Below, piece by piece: positions 50,412-58,668 of a stretch of DNA of 64,000 bases. Both the position numbers and the translations under genes were made by a program. Source of the stretch: Streptomyces kurssanovii. Lineage in GTDB: Bacteria; Actinomycetota; Actinomycetes; Streptomycetales; Streptomycetaceae. Where the stretch lies: NCBI RefSeq assembly GCF_014649695.1, contig NZ_BMTN01000005.1:62001-126000 (forward strand), in the 5' to 3' direction. The notes under the pieces were generated by a model. That model was not told where the DNA came from. It saw only the letters and a list, made by a program, of their open reading frames with translations, and did no database searches. The stretch's first letter is position 1; every line of letters starts with the position of its first letter.

Positions 50412-52135
50412 CGGGACGCCTCCTCGGGGACGGCAGGGCGCGCGGGAACGGCGGGCAGCACTCCGGCCACCTGCAGGTGGGCACGGGCCCCGGCGATCGC
50501 CTCCGGGGTCGTCGAGTACACCCTGCCTTCCCGCCGCAGCGGCTCCAACAGACCGGTCGATTCGAGAACTCGCACCTGCCCGGGTCGCATTCCGGAGATC
50601 ATGACGGCGATGCCGCGCCGGTCGAGCTTGCCGATCGCGTCCTTGAGGACCAGTGCGCCGGTGGCGTCCATCGTCGTGATGCGCGACATGCGCAAGATCA
50701 CCACTCGTACGTCCGCGACCTCGCTCAGCTCGAGCAGGAAGCGGTGCGCGCCGGCGAAGAACAGTGGCCCGTCGATGCGGTAGGCGACGATGTGCTCGGC
50801 CAGCAGCGCGTGTTCCTCATCGCTGTGTTCGCCGGGCAGGTCGGCCCGGATGTCGACCTGGTCCAAACGGGCCTGGCGGGCCACCGCCCGCAGCGCGAGC
50901 GTGCCGGCCGCCAGGAGGCCGATGACGACCGCCTGGACCAGGTCGAGCGCGAGCGTGGTGACAGCGGTCAGCACCAGGACGACGGCGTCCGAGCGGGTCG
51001 CTCCGGCCATCGCCCGCAGCGATCCTGCCTCCACCATGCGGATCGCGGTGGCCACCAGCACCCCGGCCAGCGCTGCCAACGGGATCTTCGACACCAGTGG
51101 GGCAGCCGCGAACACGATCAGGGCCAGGACGGCGGCGTGGCTGAGCGCGGCAAGCCGCGAGGAGGCGCCGGAGCGGACGTTGACCGCGGTCCGGGCGATC
51201 GCCGCAGTCGCCGGAACGCCGCCGAACAGCGGCGCGGCCAGGTTCGCGATCCCCTGCCCGAACAACTCCTTGTCCGGATCGTGCTGCTGCCCCACTGTCA
51301 TGCCGTCCGCGACGGTGGCCGACAGCAGCGACTCCAGCGCCGCGAGCGCAGCCACCGCAAACGCCGGGGCCATCAGGGACCCCAGCGTCGACGCGCCGAG
51401 GAAACCGAACGAAGGGGCGGGCAACCCGGACGGCAGTTCACCGATCGGAGCGGCGGCATCCAGATGGAACAGCTGCGCCACCAGGGTCGCGGCGCTCACC
51501 GCGACGATGGAGAACGGGACCGTCGGCCGCCACCGCGCGCCGGCCAGCATGATGATCGCCACGCCGGCGGCAAGCGCGAGGGCAGACCAGTTCGGAGACG
51601 CGGCGAACTCTTCGACCGCGTGCCAGGCCACGATCAGGACCCGCTCACCTTCGGGCTCGGCCACACCGAGGGCGTTCGGGATCTGCTGCAGCCCGATCAC
51701 GCAGGCGATGCCCAGGGCGAAGCCCTCCACCACCGGAGCCGGGATGTAGCGCATGTACTTCCCGGCCCGCGCGAGGGCCAGTGCGATCAGGATCAGTCCG
51801 GCCAGCAGGCCGACGGTCAGCACCCCGCCCGGACCGTGCTCGGCGACGATCGGCACCAGCACGACCGTCATCGCCCCGGTCGGGCCGGACACCTGCAGAT
51901 TCGAGCCGCCGAACACGGCGGCGAGTGCTCCGGCGACCACCGCGGTGGCCAGCCCTGCCTCGGCGCCGAGCCCGGAGGAGACCCCGAACCCCAGGGCGAG
52001 CGGCAGCGCGACAACGGCGACGGTCAGCCCCGCCAGCAGGTCCCTGCGCGGATTGCGGCTCATGACCACGATGTCGGCGCGGGCAGGCAGCAGCGGACGG
52101 ACCCGGCTACGGGCCTGCGTCAGGAATGTACTCAC
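50408..52135 (-). CDS. SulP-family inorganic anion transporter with STAS domain
   Basis: 575 residues. About 12 membrane segments form the SulP core, with RRDLLAGLTVAVVALPLALG, GGSNLQVSGPTGAMTVVLVP and YIPAPVVEGFALGIACVIGL in the first half and GVPATAAIARTAVNVRSGAS later. A cytoplasmic STAS domain follows from about residue 450 (AYRIDGPLFFAGAHRFLLEL, VVILRMSRITTMDATGALVL). SulP proteins carry sulfate, bicarbonate or other anions. ATG 52135 overlaps the arsR stop (ATGA). No carbonic anhydrase domain is fused, so the substrate is open; control by ArsR suggests redox- or oxyanion-linked uptake. Confidence 0.92.
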   Translation of the reverse strand: MSTFLTQARSRVRPLLPARADIVVMSRNPRRDLLAGLTVAVVALPLALGFGVSSGLGAEAGLATAVVAGALAAVFGGSNLQVSGPTGAMTVVLVPIVAEHGPGGVLTVGLLAGLILIALALARAGKYMRYIPAPVVEGFALGIACVIGLQQIPNALGVAEPEGERVLIVAWHAVEEFAASPNWSALALAAGVAIIMLAGARWRPTVPFSIVAVSAATLVAQLFHLDAAAPIGELPSGLPAPSFGFLGASTLGSLMAPAFAVAALAALESLLSATVADGMTVGQQHDPDKELFGQGIANLAAPLFGGVPATAAIARTAVNVRSGASSRLAALSHAAVLALIVFAAAPLVSKIPLAALAGVLVATAIRMVEAGSLRAMAGATRSDAVVLVLTAVTTLALDLVQAVVIGLLAAGTLALRAVARQARLDQVDIRADLPGEHSDEEHALLAEHIVAYRIDGPLFFAGAHRFLLELSEVADVRVVILRMSRITTMDATGALVLKDAIGKLDRRGIAVMISGMRPGQVRVLESTGLLEPLRREGRVYSTTPEAIAGARAHLQVAGVLPAVPARPAVPEEASR

Positions 52136-52485
52136 GGCGCCGTGACCTCGGCGTCCCGCAGCTCGGCCAGCAGTTCGTTCTGCCCGGCCAGCACCTCGGT
52201 CAGGATCCGCCGGGCGGCGCGCATCAGATCAGCGACGTCCCCACCCGCGAGCTCATACACGACGGTCGCGCCCTCGCGCCGCGAGGACACGATCCCCGAC
52301 CGGCGCAGTACGGCCAGTTGCTGGGACAGGGCGGACGGCTCCACCTCGATCGCCGCCAGCAGCTCACGCACCGGCATCGGCCCGACCTGCAACAGCTCCA
52401 GCACCCTTATCCGCACCGGGTGCCCCAGCATCCGGAAGAACTCGGCCTTGGCCTGATACAGCGGAACCGGCACGGCGACGGACAC
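52132..52485 (-). CDS. ArsR-family regulator (copy 2), first gene of the sulP operon
   Basis: 117 residues. VPLYQAKAEFFRMLGHPVRI, VLELLQVGPMPVRELLAAIE, the recognition helix VEPSALSQQLAVLRRSGIVS and wing SRREGATVVYELAG are canonical. No Cys is present, so it is not a thiol-metal sensor. It heads a six-gene run in which successive genes overlap or lie within 16 bases, and probably represses it by binding the AATTGC-N8-GCAATT dyad 118 bases upstream. ATG 52485 is used; relatives start M-x-x-P-L-Y-Q-x-K-A-E-F. Confidence 0.9.
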   Translation of the reverse strand: MSVAVPVPLYQAKAEFFRMLGHPVRIRVLELLQVGPMPVRELLAAIEVEPSALSQQLAVLRRSGIVSSRREGATVVYELAGGDVADLMRAARRILTEVLAGQNELLAELRDAEVTAP

Positions 52486-52498
52486 TCCTCACGAAGCT

Positions 52499-52546
52499 CG
52501 AGCACGAGCACGAGCACGGACAGGGACAGGGACAGGGAGAGGACAG
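52499..52546. repeat. Short tandem repeats in the sulP-operon leader
   Basis: CGAGCA repeats three times (52499-52516), followed by GGACAG three times (52518-52535) and one imperfect copy. These six-base repeats lie between the arsR operator and the arsR start and could be length-variable. Confidence 0.6.
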
Positions 52547-52602
52547 GCACGGCTTGCGCTGTGCCCGCGGCTACCTACGGACACAGCCGTATCAGCATGT
52601 AG

Positions 52603-52626
52603 TGAATTGCTAAATTTTGCAATTCA
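52603..52626. promoter_or_regulatory. ArsR-type operator upstream of arsR copy 2 and sulP
   Basis: TGAATTGC (52603-52610) and GCAATTCA (52619-52626) are perfect 8-base arms around TAAATTTT. It is the most AT-rich spot in the region. The core AATTGC-N8-GCAATT is repeated upstream of arsR copy 1, 4 kb away. Confidence 0.7.
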
Positions 52627-52722
52627 GCTAGTCATTAGGTGAGCAGGTCACGAGTCCTCCAGGCGCGAGGCGAGTCATGCGGGGTCTGCTCGCTGGGCTT
52701 GGTCAGCTCGCGGTCACCGACG

Positions 52723-53613
52723 TCAGCTGGTCGTGGACGGCTCGCTATGCGTGCCGGCTTCCTGTGTGGCGATCCACGAGGCGAGCAGGCGCAGGCCCTC
52801 TTCGGAGGGGGAACCGGGTTCGGCCGTGTAGACGGTGAGGGTGAGGCCCGGTTCGGCGGCCATCTCCAGACCCTCGAAGGCGAGCGTGAGCTCTCCGACG
52901 GCCGAGTGGTGGAACCGTTTGGTGCCGGTGCCGTGGAGGCGGACATCGTGGGCGCCCCAGCGGGTGCGGAATTCCTCGCTGCGGGTGGACAACTCGCCGA
53001 CGAGGTCGTGGAGGTCCTTGTCGTAAGGGTTGCGGCCGGCTTCGGTGCGCAGGATGGCCACGGCGACGTCGGCGAAGAGGTCCCAGTCCGGGTAGAACCG
53101 ACGGGAGGCGGGGTCGAGGAAGTTGAAACGGGCGAGGTTCGCCTGGTTCCCGGGCGCGGCGTAGACGTCGGCATAGAACGCGCGGGCCAGCTGGTTGGCG
53201 GCAAGCAGGTCCAAGCGCCCGTTGCGGACGAAGGCGGGCCCGGCGGTGATCGCGTCCAGGGTCCATTGCAGGCTGCGGTGCGGCGTCCACTTCCGCGTCG
53301 CACGGCGGCGTGGGCGGGTCAGGGCGTCGGAGCCGTCGGCGGTCTGGGCCAGATGAAGCAGGTGGGCGCGTTCGGCGTCGTCCAGCTGGAGGGCACGAGC
53401 GACGGCTTCGAGGACGGCCGGGGAGACGCCTGCGAGGTTGCCGCGCTCGAGTTTCGCGTAGTACTCGACGCTGACGTCGGCCAGGGCCGCGACCTCGCTC
53501 CTGCGCAGCCCCGGCACGCGGCGGCGGGTGCCGGCGGGAAGCCCGGCCTGTTCAGGGGCGATCTTCGCTCGCCGCGAGGTGAGGAACTCGCGGACCTCTT
53601 CACGGTTGTCCAC
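52723..53613 (-). CDS. XRE-family regulator with MmyB-like ligand domain
   Basis: 296 residues. The helix-turn-helix is at residues 30-70 (RVPGLRRSEVAALADVSVEY, YAKLERGNLAGVSPAVLEAV). The rest is the MmyB-like (MLTR) domain: LQWTLDAITAGPAFVRNGRL, DLLAANQLARAFYADVYAAP, FYPDWDLFADVAVAILRTEA and the GAHDVRLHGTGTKRFHH segment. These regulators usually control a divergent oxidoreductase or reductase gene. GTG 53613 starts the conserved D-N-R-E-E-V-R-E-F-L. It is divergent from the zinc alcohol dehydrogenase gene with 296 bases between, which fits. Confidence 0.9.
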   Translation of the reverse strand: MDNREEVREFLTSRRAKIAPEQAGLPAGTRRRVPGLRRSEVAALADVSVEYYAKLERGNLAGVSPAVLEAVARALQLDDAERAHLLHLAQTADGSDALTRPRRRATRKWTPHRSLQWTLDAITAGPAFVRNGRLDLLAANQLARAFYADVYAAPGNQANLARFNFLDPASRRFYPDWDLFADVAVAILRTEAGRNPYDKDLHDLVGELSTRSEEFRTRWGAHDVRLHGTGTKRFHHSAVGELTLAFEGLEMAAEPGLTLTVYTAEPGSPSEEGLRLLASWIATQEAGTHSEPSTTS

Positions 53614-53909
53614 ACCTCGACGGTACGGCCTGCGCGCCGCAGGAGGGGTGCACTGCCGGTACACCCCTCGCTGGTGCCTCGCTACACGCGCGGAACGGCG
53701 GTTACCTGGTGGCGTGGCTCTTCCGGCCGCGGTGTTACGGCGTGGCGGGCCGGATGTGCCCGTCCGGAACGTGCGCCTCTGACCGCGGTGTCGATGCGCC
53801 GTCCGGAACGCACCTGCCACACGGGCAGGAGCGGCCCCGCGGGCCCGCGGGGCCGTATCAGGCGGCCCCCGATCAGGCGGCCCCGCCCCCAGCACGTAAG
53901 GAATCCTTC
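53614..53909. other. Divergent promoter region of the XRE and ADH genes
   Basis: 296 bases with no gene of their own. They should contain promoters for both flanking genes. GGGCCCGCGGGGCC (about 53835-53855) can fold, but no clear operator pair was recognised. Confidence 0.35.
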
Positions 53910-54926
53910 ATGCGCGGAGCAGTGATCCACTCCCCCGGCGACATCCGCTTCGAGACCCTGGAGGACCCCAAGATCCTCCGCCCGACCGACGCGATCATCC
54001 GCACGACGGTCACCTGCGTGTGCGGCTCGGACCTGTGGCCCTACCGCGGCCTGGAGCCGATCGGTGAGCCTCACCCGATGGGGCACGAGTACGTCGGTGT
54101 CGTCGAGGAGGTCGGCAGCGAGGTCACCGCGGTCAAGCCGGGCCAGTTCGTCATCGGCTCCTTCGCCACCTCCGACAACACCTGTGCGAACTGCCGTAAC
54201 GGCTTCCAGTCCAGCTGCCTGCACCGCGAGTTCATGAGCACCTGCCAAGCCGATCATGTCCGTGTCCCCAACGCCCAGGGCACCCTGGTCGCCACGCCCG
54301 AGCAGCCCGCCGAAGAGTTCTGGCCCGGCCTGCTGGCCCTCTCCGACGTCATGGGCACGGGCTGGTGGGCCGCCGACGCGGCCGAGGTCAGACCCGGATC
54401 CACCGCCGTCGTCGTCGGTGACGGCGCGGTCGGCCTGTGCGGTGTGATCGCGGCCAAGGAGATGGGAGCGGAGCGGATCATCGCGATGAGCCGCCATGAG
54501 ACCCGCCAGAAGCTCGCCCGGGAGTTCGGCGCCACCGACATCGTCACCGAGCGCGGCGAGGACGGCGTGGCCCGGATCAAGGACCTCACCGACGGGATCG
54601 GCGCGGACAGCGTGCTGGAGTGCGTCGGCACCCCCGAGGCCATGCGACAGGCCCTCCACTCGGCCCGGCCGGGAGGCAACGTGGGCTTCGTCGGCGTCCC
54701 CCACGACGTGGCGATCGACGGCGAGGAACTGTTCTACTCGCACGCCGGCCTGCGCGGCGGCCCCGCACCCGTGCGCCGCTACCTGCCCGACCTCGTCGAC
54801 CGGGTCCTGGAGGGCCGCATCGCCCCTGGCAAGGTCTTCGACCTGACGCTGCCCCTGGAGCAGGTCGCCGAGGGCTACAAGGCGATGGACGAACGCCGCG
54901 CCATCAAGGTCCTCCTCACGCCCTGA
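53910..54926 (+). CDS. Zinc-dependent alcohol dehydrogenase
   Basis: 338-residue medium-chain dehydrogenase. The catalytic zinc residues are in TCVCGSDLWPYRG (Cys) and PMGHEYVGVVEEVG (His, Glu). The structural-zinc loop is DNTCANCRNGFQSSCLH. The cofactor motif reads TAVVVGDGAVGLCGVIAAKE with a basic end of the strand (AMSRHE) that may favour NADP. ATG 53910 follows TAAGGAAT. It is probably controlled by the divergent XRE/MmyB-type regulator, a common arrangement. A cyclophilin-like lipoprotein and an MFS fragment follow on the same strand. Confidence 0.92.
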   Translation: MRGAVIHSPGDIRFETLEDPKILRPTDAIIRTTVTCVCGSDLWPYRGLEPIGEPHPMGHEYVGVVEEVGSEVTAVKPGQFVIGSFATSDNTCANCRNGFQSSCLHREFMSTCQADHVRVPNAQGTLVATPEQPAEEFWPGLLALSDVMGTGWWAADAAEVRPGSTAVVVGDGAVGLCGVIAAKEMGAERIIAMSRHETRQKLAREFGATDIVTERGEDGVARIKDLTDGIGADSVLECVGTPEAMRQALHSARPGGNVGFVGVPHDVAIDGEELFYSHAGLRGGPAPVRRYLPDLVDRVLEGRIAPGKVFDLTLPLEQVAEGYKAMDERRAIKVLLTP

Positions 54927-55066
54927 CGGCCCCCCGCGTCCTCCGCCCCGGGCCTGGCGCACGCTGCCCGGCCCGGCACACCCACTCATGTGACGCCCCG
55001 CACACCGAGCGCACCGGTTTCCGGCACTACGCCGAACCGATGCCCCACTGACCCCGGGATCACGCC

Positions 55067-55597
55067 ATGCAACTGTCCGCCCGCAGTGTCCTCGCCCGCG
55101 CCGTCCCGGCCGCCGCCCTCCTGCTCGCCGTGACGGCCTGTGCCGACTCCTCGCCTGCCCTCCCGTCTCCGGCGTCCGCCGCCGGGCGGCAGCAGACGGC
55201 CACGGCCGAGGCACCCCCCACACCGTCCGACAGGGACACCGCCGTGAACATCCGGCTCACCATCGACGGCCACCGGGTCGACGCCACCTTGAACGACAGC
55301 CCCGCCGCGCGCGACCTCGCCGGCCTGCTCCCGCTCACCCTGGAACTGGAGGACTTCCACGGGACGGAGCGCGTCGGATACCCGCCCGGCAAGCTGGACA
55401 CCTCCGGCGCACCGGCCCCGGCCGCACCGAAGGCCGGCGACCTGGCCTACTACGCGCCCTGGGGCAACCTGGCCCTCTTCTACCGCGACGGCCCCTCCGC
55501 CTCCGGCGACCTGCTCGTCCTCGGCCGCCTCGACGACAGCGGCGACATCGACCGGCTCGCCACGGCCGGCCGCGTCCGCATCGAAGCCGCCCCCTGA
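55067..55597 (+). CDS. Cyclophilin-like-fold lipoprotein
   Basis: 176 residues. A lipoprotein signal ends in LLLAVTACADS. The mature domain (from about residue 58) is the small cyclophilin-like fold: VNIRLTIDGHRVDATLNDSP, AARDLAGLLPLTLELEDFHG and GDLAYYAPWGNLALFYRDG. Similar domains in cytosolic form sit beside ADH and reductase genes in many bacteria; activity is unknown. ATG 55067 is used. It lies 140 bases after the ADH gene and 29 before the MFS fragment, so it is probably co-transcribed. Confidence 0.88.
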   Translation: MQLSARSVLARAVPAAALLLAVTACADSSPALPSPASAAGRQQTATAEAPPTPSDRDTAVNIRLTIDGHRVDATLNDSPAARDLAGLLPLTLELEDFHGTERVGYPPGKLDTSGAPAPAAPKAGDLAYYAPWGNLALFYRDGPSASGDLLVLGRLDDSGDIDRLATAGRVRIEAAP

Positions 55598-55626
55598 CCA
55601 CCACCCGTAAGGAGAGAAGTAGCCGT

Positions 55627-55986
55627 ATGCCTTCCGCGGCAGGGACCGCCCCCGGCAAGCTGCCCCTCGTCGTCCGGGTGCTCGCCGCCGGTACGTTCCT
55701 GATGGGAACGAGCGAGTTCGTCATCGCCGGACTGCTCCCGGACATGGCCGGCGACCTCGGCGTCAGCGTCTCCGACGCCGGCCTGCTGATCACCGCCTTC
55801 GCCATCGGCGTGATCATCGGCGGGCCGGCCATGGCCCGTCTCACCCTGCTGCCGCTGATCGCGCTCGCCGTGGGCGGCACCGGTCGGACCACCCGGATCG
55901 TGGCCGAGCGCCCTCAGGTCCCACCGCCCGTCCGCGGATGTCTCCCACCCGGATCGCTTGAGAGCGCTGAGCGCCTGAGGCGATGA
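55627..55986 (+). pseudogene. N-terminal fragment of an MFS (Cmx/CmrA-type) drug exporter
   Basis: ATG 55627 with AAGGAGAG upstream starts a good MFS N-terminus: VVRVLAAGTFLMGTSEFVIA, GLLPDMAGDLGVSVSDAGLL and AFAIGVIIGGPAMARLTL, about two helices. After residue 75 the hydrophobic pattern is lost and the frame ends at residue 119. Full-length relatives are about 400 residues with 12 helices, so a large part is deleted. The position, after ADH and the cyclophilin-like gene, is typical for an intact exporter in relatives. Confidence 0.8.
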
Positions 55987-56080
55987 TCGTCGGCCAGGGC
56001 GGCGCTGCCTGGCCGTTGCCGGCTCGCTGAGGAGCAAGCGCAGAGGTCCGGCCAGTCCGTCGGAAGCGGTCACCCGGCCT

Positions 56081-56113
56081 GCTGCTCGTGCCGGCTGAAC
56101 CGGCACGAGCAGC
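56081..56113. terminator. Bidirectional hairpin between the MFS fragment and the RidA gene
   Basis: GCTGCTCGTGCCGG (56081-56094) and CCGGCACGAGCAGC (56100-56113) are a perfect 14-base stem with loop CTGAA. It lies 18 bases after the stop of the minus-strand RidA gene and about 100 bases after the plus-strand MFS fragment. Confidence 0.8.
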
Positions 56114-56131
56114 GGGGGCGGCGAGGTCGCA

Positions 56132-56572
56132 TCACGCGACGGCGGTCCCCTCGAGCTCGACCATCAAAGTAGGGATCGCCAGCCGTGTCACCCCGAGCAT
56201 CGTGGTGGTGGGGGCCGCCCCGGCGGCGCCCAGCCGCGACGCCAGCACGCCGTAGTGCCGGAAAAGCAGGTCGACGTCGGTGGCGTAGACGTTGAGCCGT
56301 ACGAGGTTCGCGAAGGACATGCCGGCCTCGCTGAGTACGGCCTCCAGGTTGTCGAGGCTCAGCGCCAACTGCGCTGCCATGTCACCCTCATGCTGGGGCT
56401 TGCCGTCGCCGCTCATCGCGGTCTGCCCGGCGCAGTACAGGGTCCGGGTGTGCCCGGAGACGATCTCACCCTGGTTGTAGCCCATCTCCACCGACCAGGT
56501 CCACGGGTTGACCGTCGTTCGCTCCACAGCCACATCAGCTCCATTCGGTTCAGCGACGATACGTACGTCCAT
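56132..56572 (-). CDS. RidA/YjgF-family protein
   Basis: 146-residue RidA-like protein. Members deaminate reactive enamines and imines or have related hydrolase roles. VNPWTWSVEMGYNQGEIVSG, LYCAGQTAMSGDGKPQHEGD, QLALSLDNLEAVLSEAGMSF and the strand VELEGTAVA are family features. The late catalytic Arg of true RidA (R-x-x-V-x-V) is replaced by the TRLAIPTLMVE segment, so this is a Rid-subgroup protein. ATG 56572 is used. It is divergent from a WYL regulator with 91 bases between, probably its controller. Confidence 0.88.
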   Translation of the reverse strand: MDVRIVAEPNGADVAVERTTVNPWTWSVEMGYNQGEIVSGHTRTLYCAGQTAMSGDGKPQHEGDMAAQLALSLDNLEAVLSEAGMSFANLVRLNVYATDVDLLFRHYGVLASRLGAAGAAPTTTMLGVTRLAIPTLMVELEGTAVA

Positions 56573-56663
56573 CGGCTCGGTAACTGCCGCTCCTCGACGT
56601 CGTGTTGAGAGCCTGCCAACGCATCACGACATCCTGTGTCATGTATTCCGCTAGGGTTTTCGT

Positions 56664-57638
56664 ATGCGCGCCGACCGGTTGGTCTCGCTGGTGCTGTTGC
56701 TGCGCCGGCACGGTCGGCTGTCCGCGGCCACGCTCGCCCGCGAGCTGGAGGTATCCACGCGTACCGTGCTGCGCGACATTGAGGCGCTGTCGGCAGCCGG
56801 CGTCCCGGTCTACGCCGAACGCGGCCGGCACGGCGGTTTCGAGTTGCTGCCCGGTTTCCAGACAGAGCTCACCGGACTGAACCACGACGAGGCGCTCGCC
56901 CTCCTGGTCGCCGGATCACGTCGCGGCGCGCAGGTGTTCGGCCTCGGCTCGGCGCTCGCTTCAGCCATGCTCAAGGTGGTCGACGCGCTCCCCGAAAGCT
57001 ATCGGGACACCGCGGCCGGCGCGGCGCAGCGCTTGCTCATCGACCCGGCGACCGACCTCCTCTCACGCCGCGTGGTCGCCGAGGAAGTGCCCGACACCAT
57101 AGTGGCCGAGGTCCGGCGCGCAGTGTTGGCCGGACACAAGCTGCGCATCCGCTACGCGGCTGTGGACCGTACCCCGAAGTGGCGCACGGTGGACCCGATC
57201 GGCCTGGTCACCGTGCGCGACCAGGGCTACTTGCTGGCCACGCGGTCCGGCGAGGACCGTACCTACCGGCTGTCCCGGGTGTTGGCCGCCGAGGAACTCG
57301 ACGAACCCGCGCAGCGACCCGACCGGGTCGATCTGGACCGGACCTGGCAGGAACGCAGCACGACGTTCCGGACCGGCGGCGACCAAGTCGCCGTGCTGGT
57401 ACGGGTGGACCCGGCGCGGCGGGAGGAGTTGGTCGGCACCGCGCTGGCCGTCCGCGCCGAAGAAGCCGACGCGGACGGCCGGCTGCGGCTGGAGTTGACC
57501 TTCCAGGATTCACGGCACGCCGAGTGGGCCCTGTGGCAGCTCGCCACGGACGCGGAAGCCCTGGCCCCGCAGTGGTTGCGCACCTCCCTGCGCAACCGCG
57601 CCGCGGCGATCGCCGCCTGCTACGGAGCACCGTCCTGA
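56664..57638 (+). CDS. YafY-type transcriptional regulator with WYL domain
   Basis: 324 residues. The N-terminal winged helix is ADRLVSLVLLLRRHGRLSAA then STRTVLRDIEALSAAGVPVY. A WYL domain spans residues 140-230 (LRIRYAAVDRTPKWRTVDPI, GLVTVRDQGYLLATRSGEDR), with a WCX-type C-terminal domain after it (AVLVRVDPARREELVGTALA). WYL proteins sense nucleic acids or small ligands. ATG 56664 starts the conserved helix. It is divergent from the RidA gene and most likely regulates it. Confidence 0.9.
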   Translation: MRADRLVSLVLLLRRHGRLSAATLARELEVSTRTVLRDIEALSAAGVPVYAERGRHGGFELLPGFQTELTGLNHDEALALLVAGSRRGAQVFGLGSALASAMLKVVDALPESYRDTAAGAAQRLLIDPATDLLSRRVVAEEVPDTIVAEVRRAVLAGHKLRIRYAAVDRTPKWRTVDPIGLVTVRDQGYLLATRSGEDRTYRLSRVLAAEELDEPAQRPDRVDLDRTWQERSTTFRTGGDQVAVLVRVDPARREELVGTALAVRAEEADADGRLRLELTFQDSRHAEWALWQLATDAEALAPQWLRTSLRNRAAAIAACYGAPS

Positions 57639-57654
57639 GAATGTCGGTGCTTCA

Positions 57655-58239
57655 GTGGTGGCGCGCCGCCGGCAGCCCCCGCCGTTCCACGACGTCGGCA
57701 TGGCCAACATCCGCTGGACGAAGATCGTCCAGGCCGGCTGGATCGTCGTGGCCTTCGTCCATCTGCCGATCACCGCCGTCTTCGCGGCGTACGGCGTCCT
57801 GGACGCCGTCGAACTCGTCCTGCCGGTGCTCGCGCAGCGCTCCGCAGGCGGCACGCCCTGGCACCCGCACCACGTCGCCGAACGGTACGGACTCTTCGCG
57901 ATCATCACGCTCGGCGAGGGCGTCGTCGGCACCGTCGCCTCCTCCGGCGACCTCCTCGGCGGCGACGGCACGCACTGGACCTGGAACGCGATCGCCGTCG
58001 TCATCGCCGGCGTGGGCCTGACCTTCGGCATGTGGTGGACGTACTTCATGACGCCGTTCGGCGACATCCTGGCGCATCGCCGCGGCCGCGGGTACCTCTT
58101 CGGCTACGGCCACATCCCCGTGTTCATCGGCATGTGTCTGCTCGTGGTCGTGCTCGCGCCGTTCGTCACCGTGATCGGCTACGAGACGATCGGCCACCGG
58201 CATCAACAGCACATGCTGGAAGAACTCGATACGCGGTAA
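57655..58239 (+). pseudogene. C-terminal half of a low-temperature-requirement A (LtrA)-like membrane protein
   Basis: Two features identify LtrA: PWHPHHVAERYGLFAIITLG with the H-x-x-E-R motif, then FGDILAHRRGRGYLFGYGHI. Five membrane segments are visible where LtrA proteins have ten or more in about 380 residues. The first start (ATG 57700) falls inside the domain and lacks a ribosome site; the end, IGHRHQQHMLEELDTR, is not the family's usual last helix. It is a fragment cut at both ends, between a WYL gene and another fragment. Confidence 0.65.
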
Positions 58240-58249
58240 GCCGGGCTCC

Positions 58250-58372
<123 letters not shown>

Positions 58373-58668
58373 CCGAACGGAACCGGAGACGTCTTCTGCA
58401 CGCGGCCGAGGGGCGGGTTCGGCTGGCGAGCGGATCTCGTCCCAGGCCAGTGCATCGAGTGCGGCACCAGTGCGTCGCCTCTGACCGGCCGGGGCCGAGG
58501 AGCTCGCGGCTGTGGAGGGCGCTCTTCGCCGCTGCGGGAATGTCATGGTGGGCGCACGCACCCCCGATCGCTGAACTATGGTGTCCCACCACATACGCCC
58601 CTGACCTGGCCCTTCCTACGGTGTGGCGACACGGAAACGTCCCCGCCAACTGTCCGGAAGTGGTGTCC

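Noticed and set aside
50477-52456. 659-codon plus-strand frame opposite the sulP gene
   Set aside because: Arg/Gly/His/Gln-rich antisense of the SulP membrane helices, no start context.
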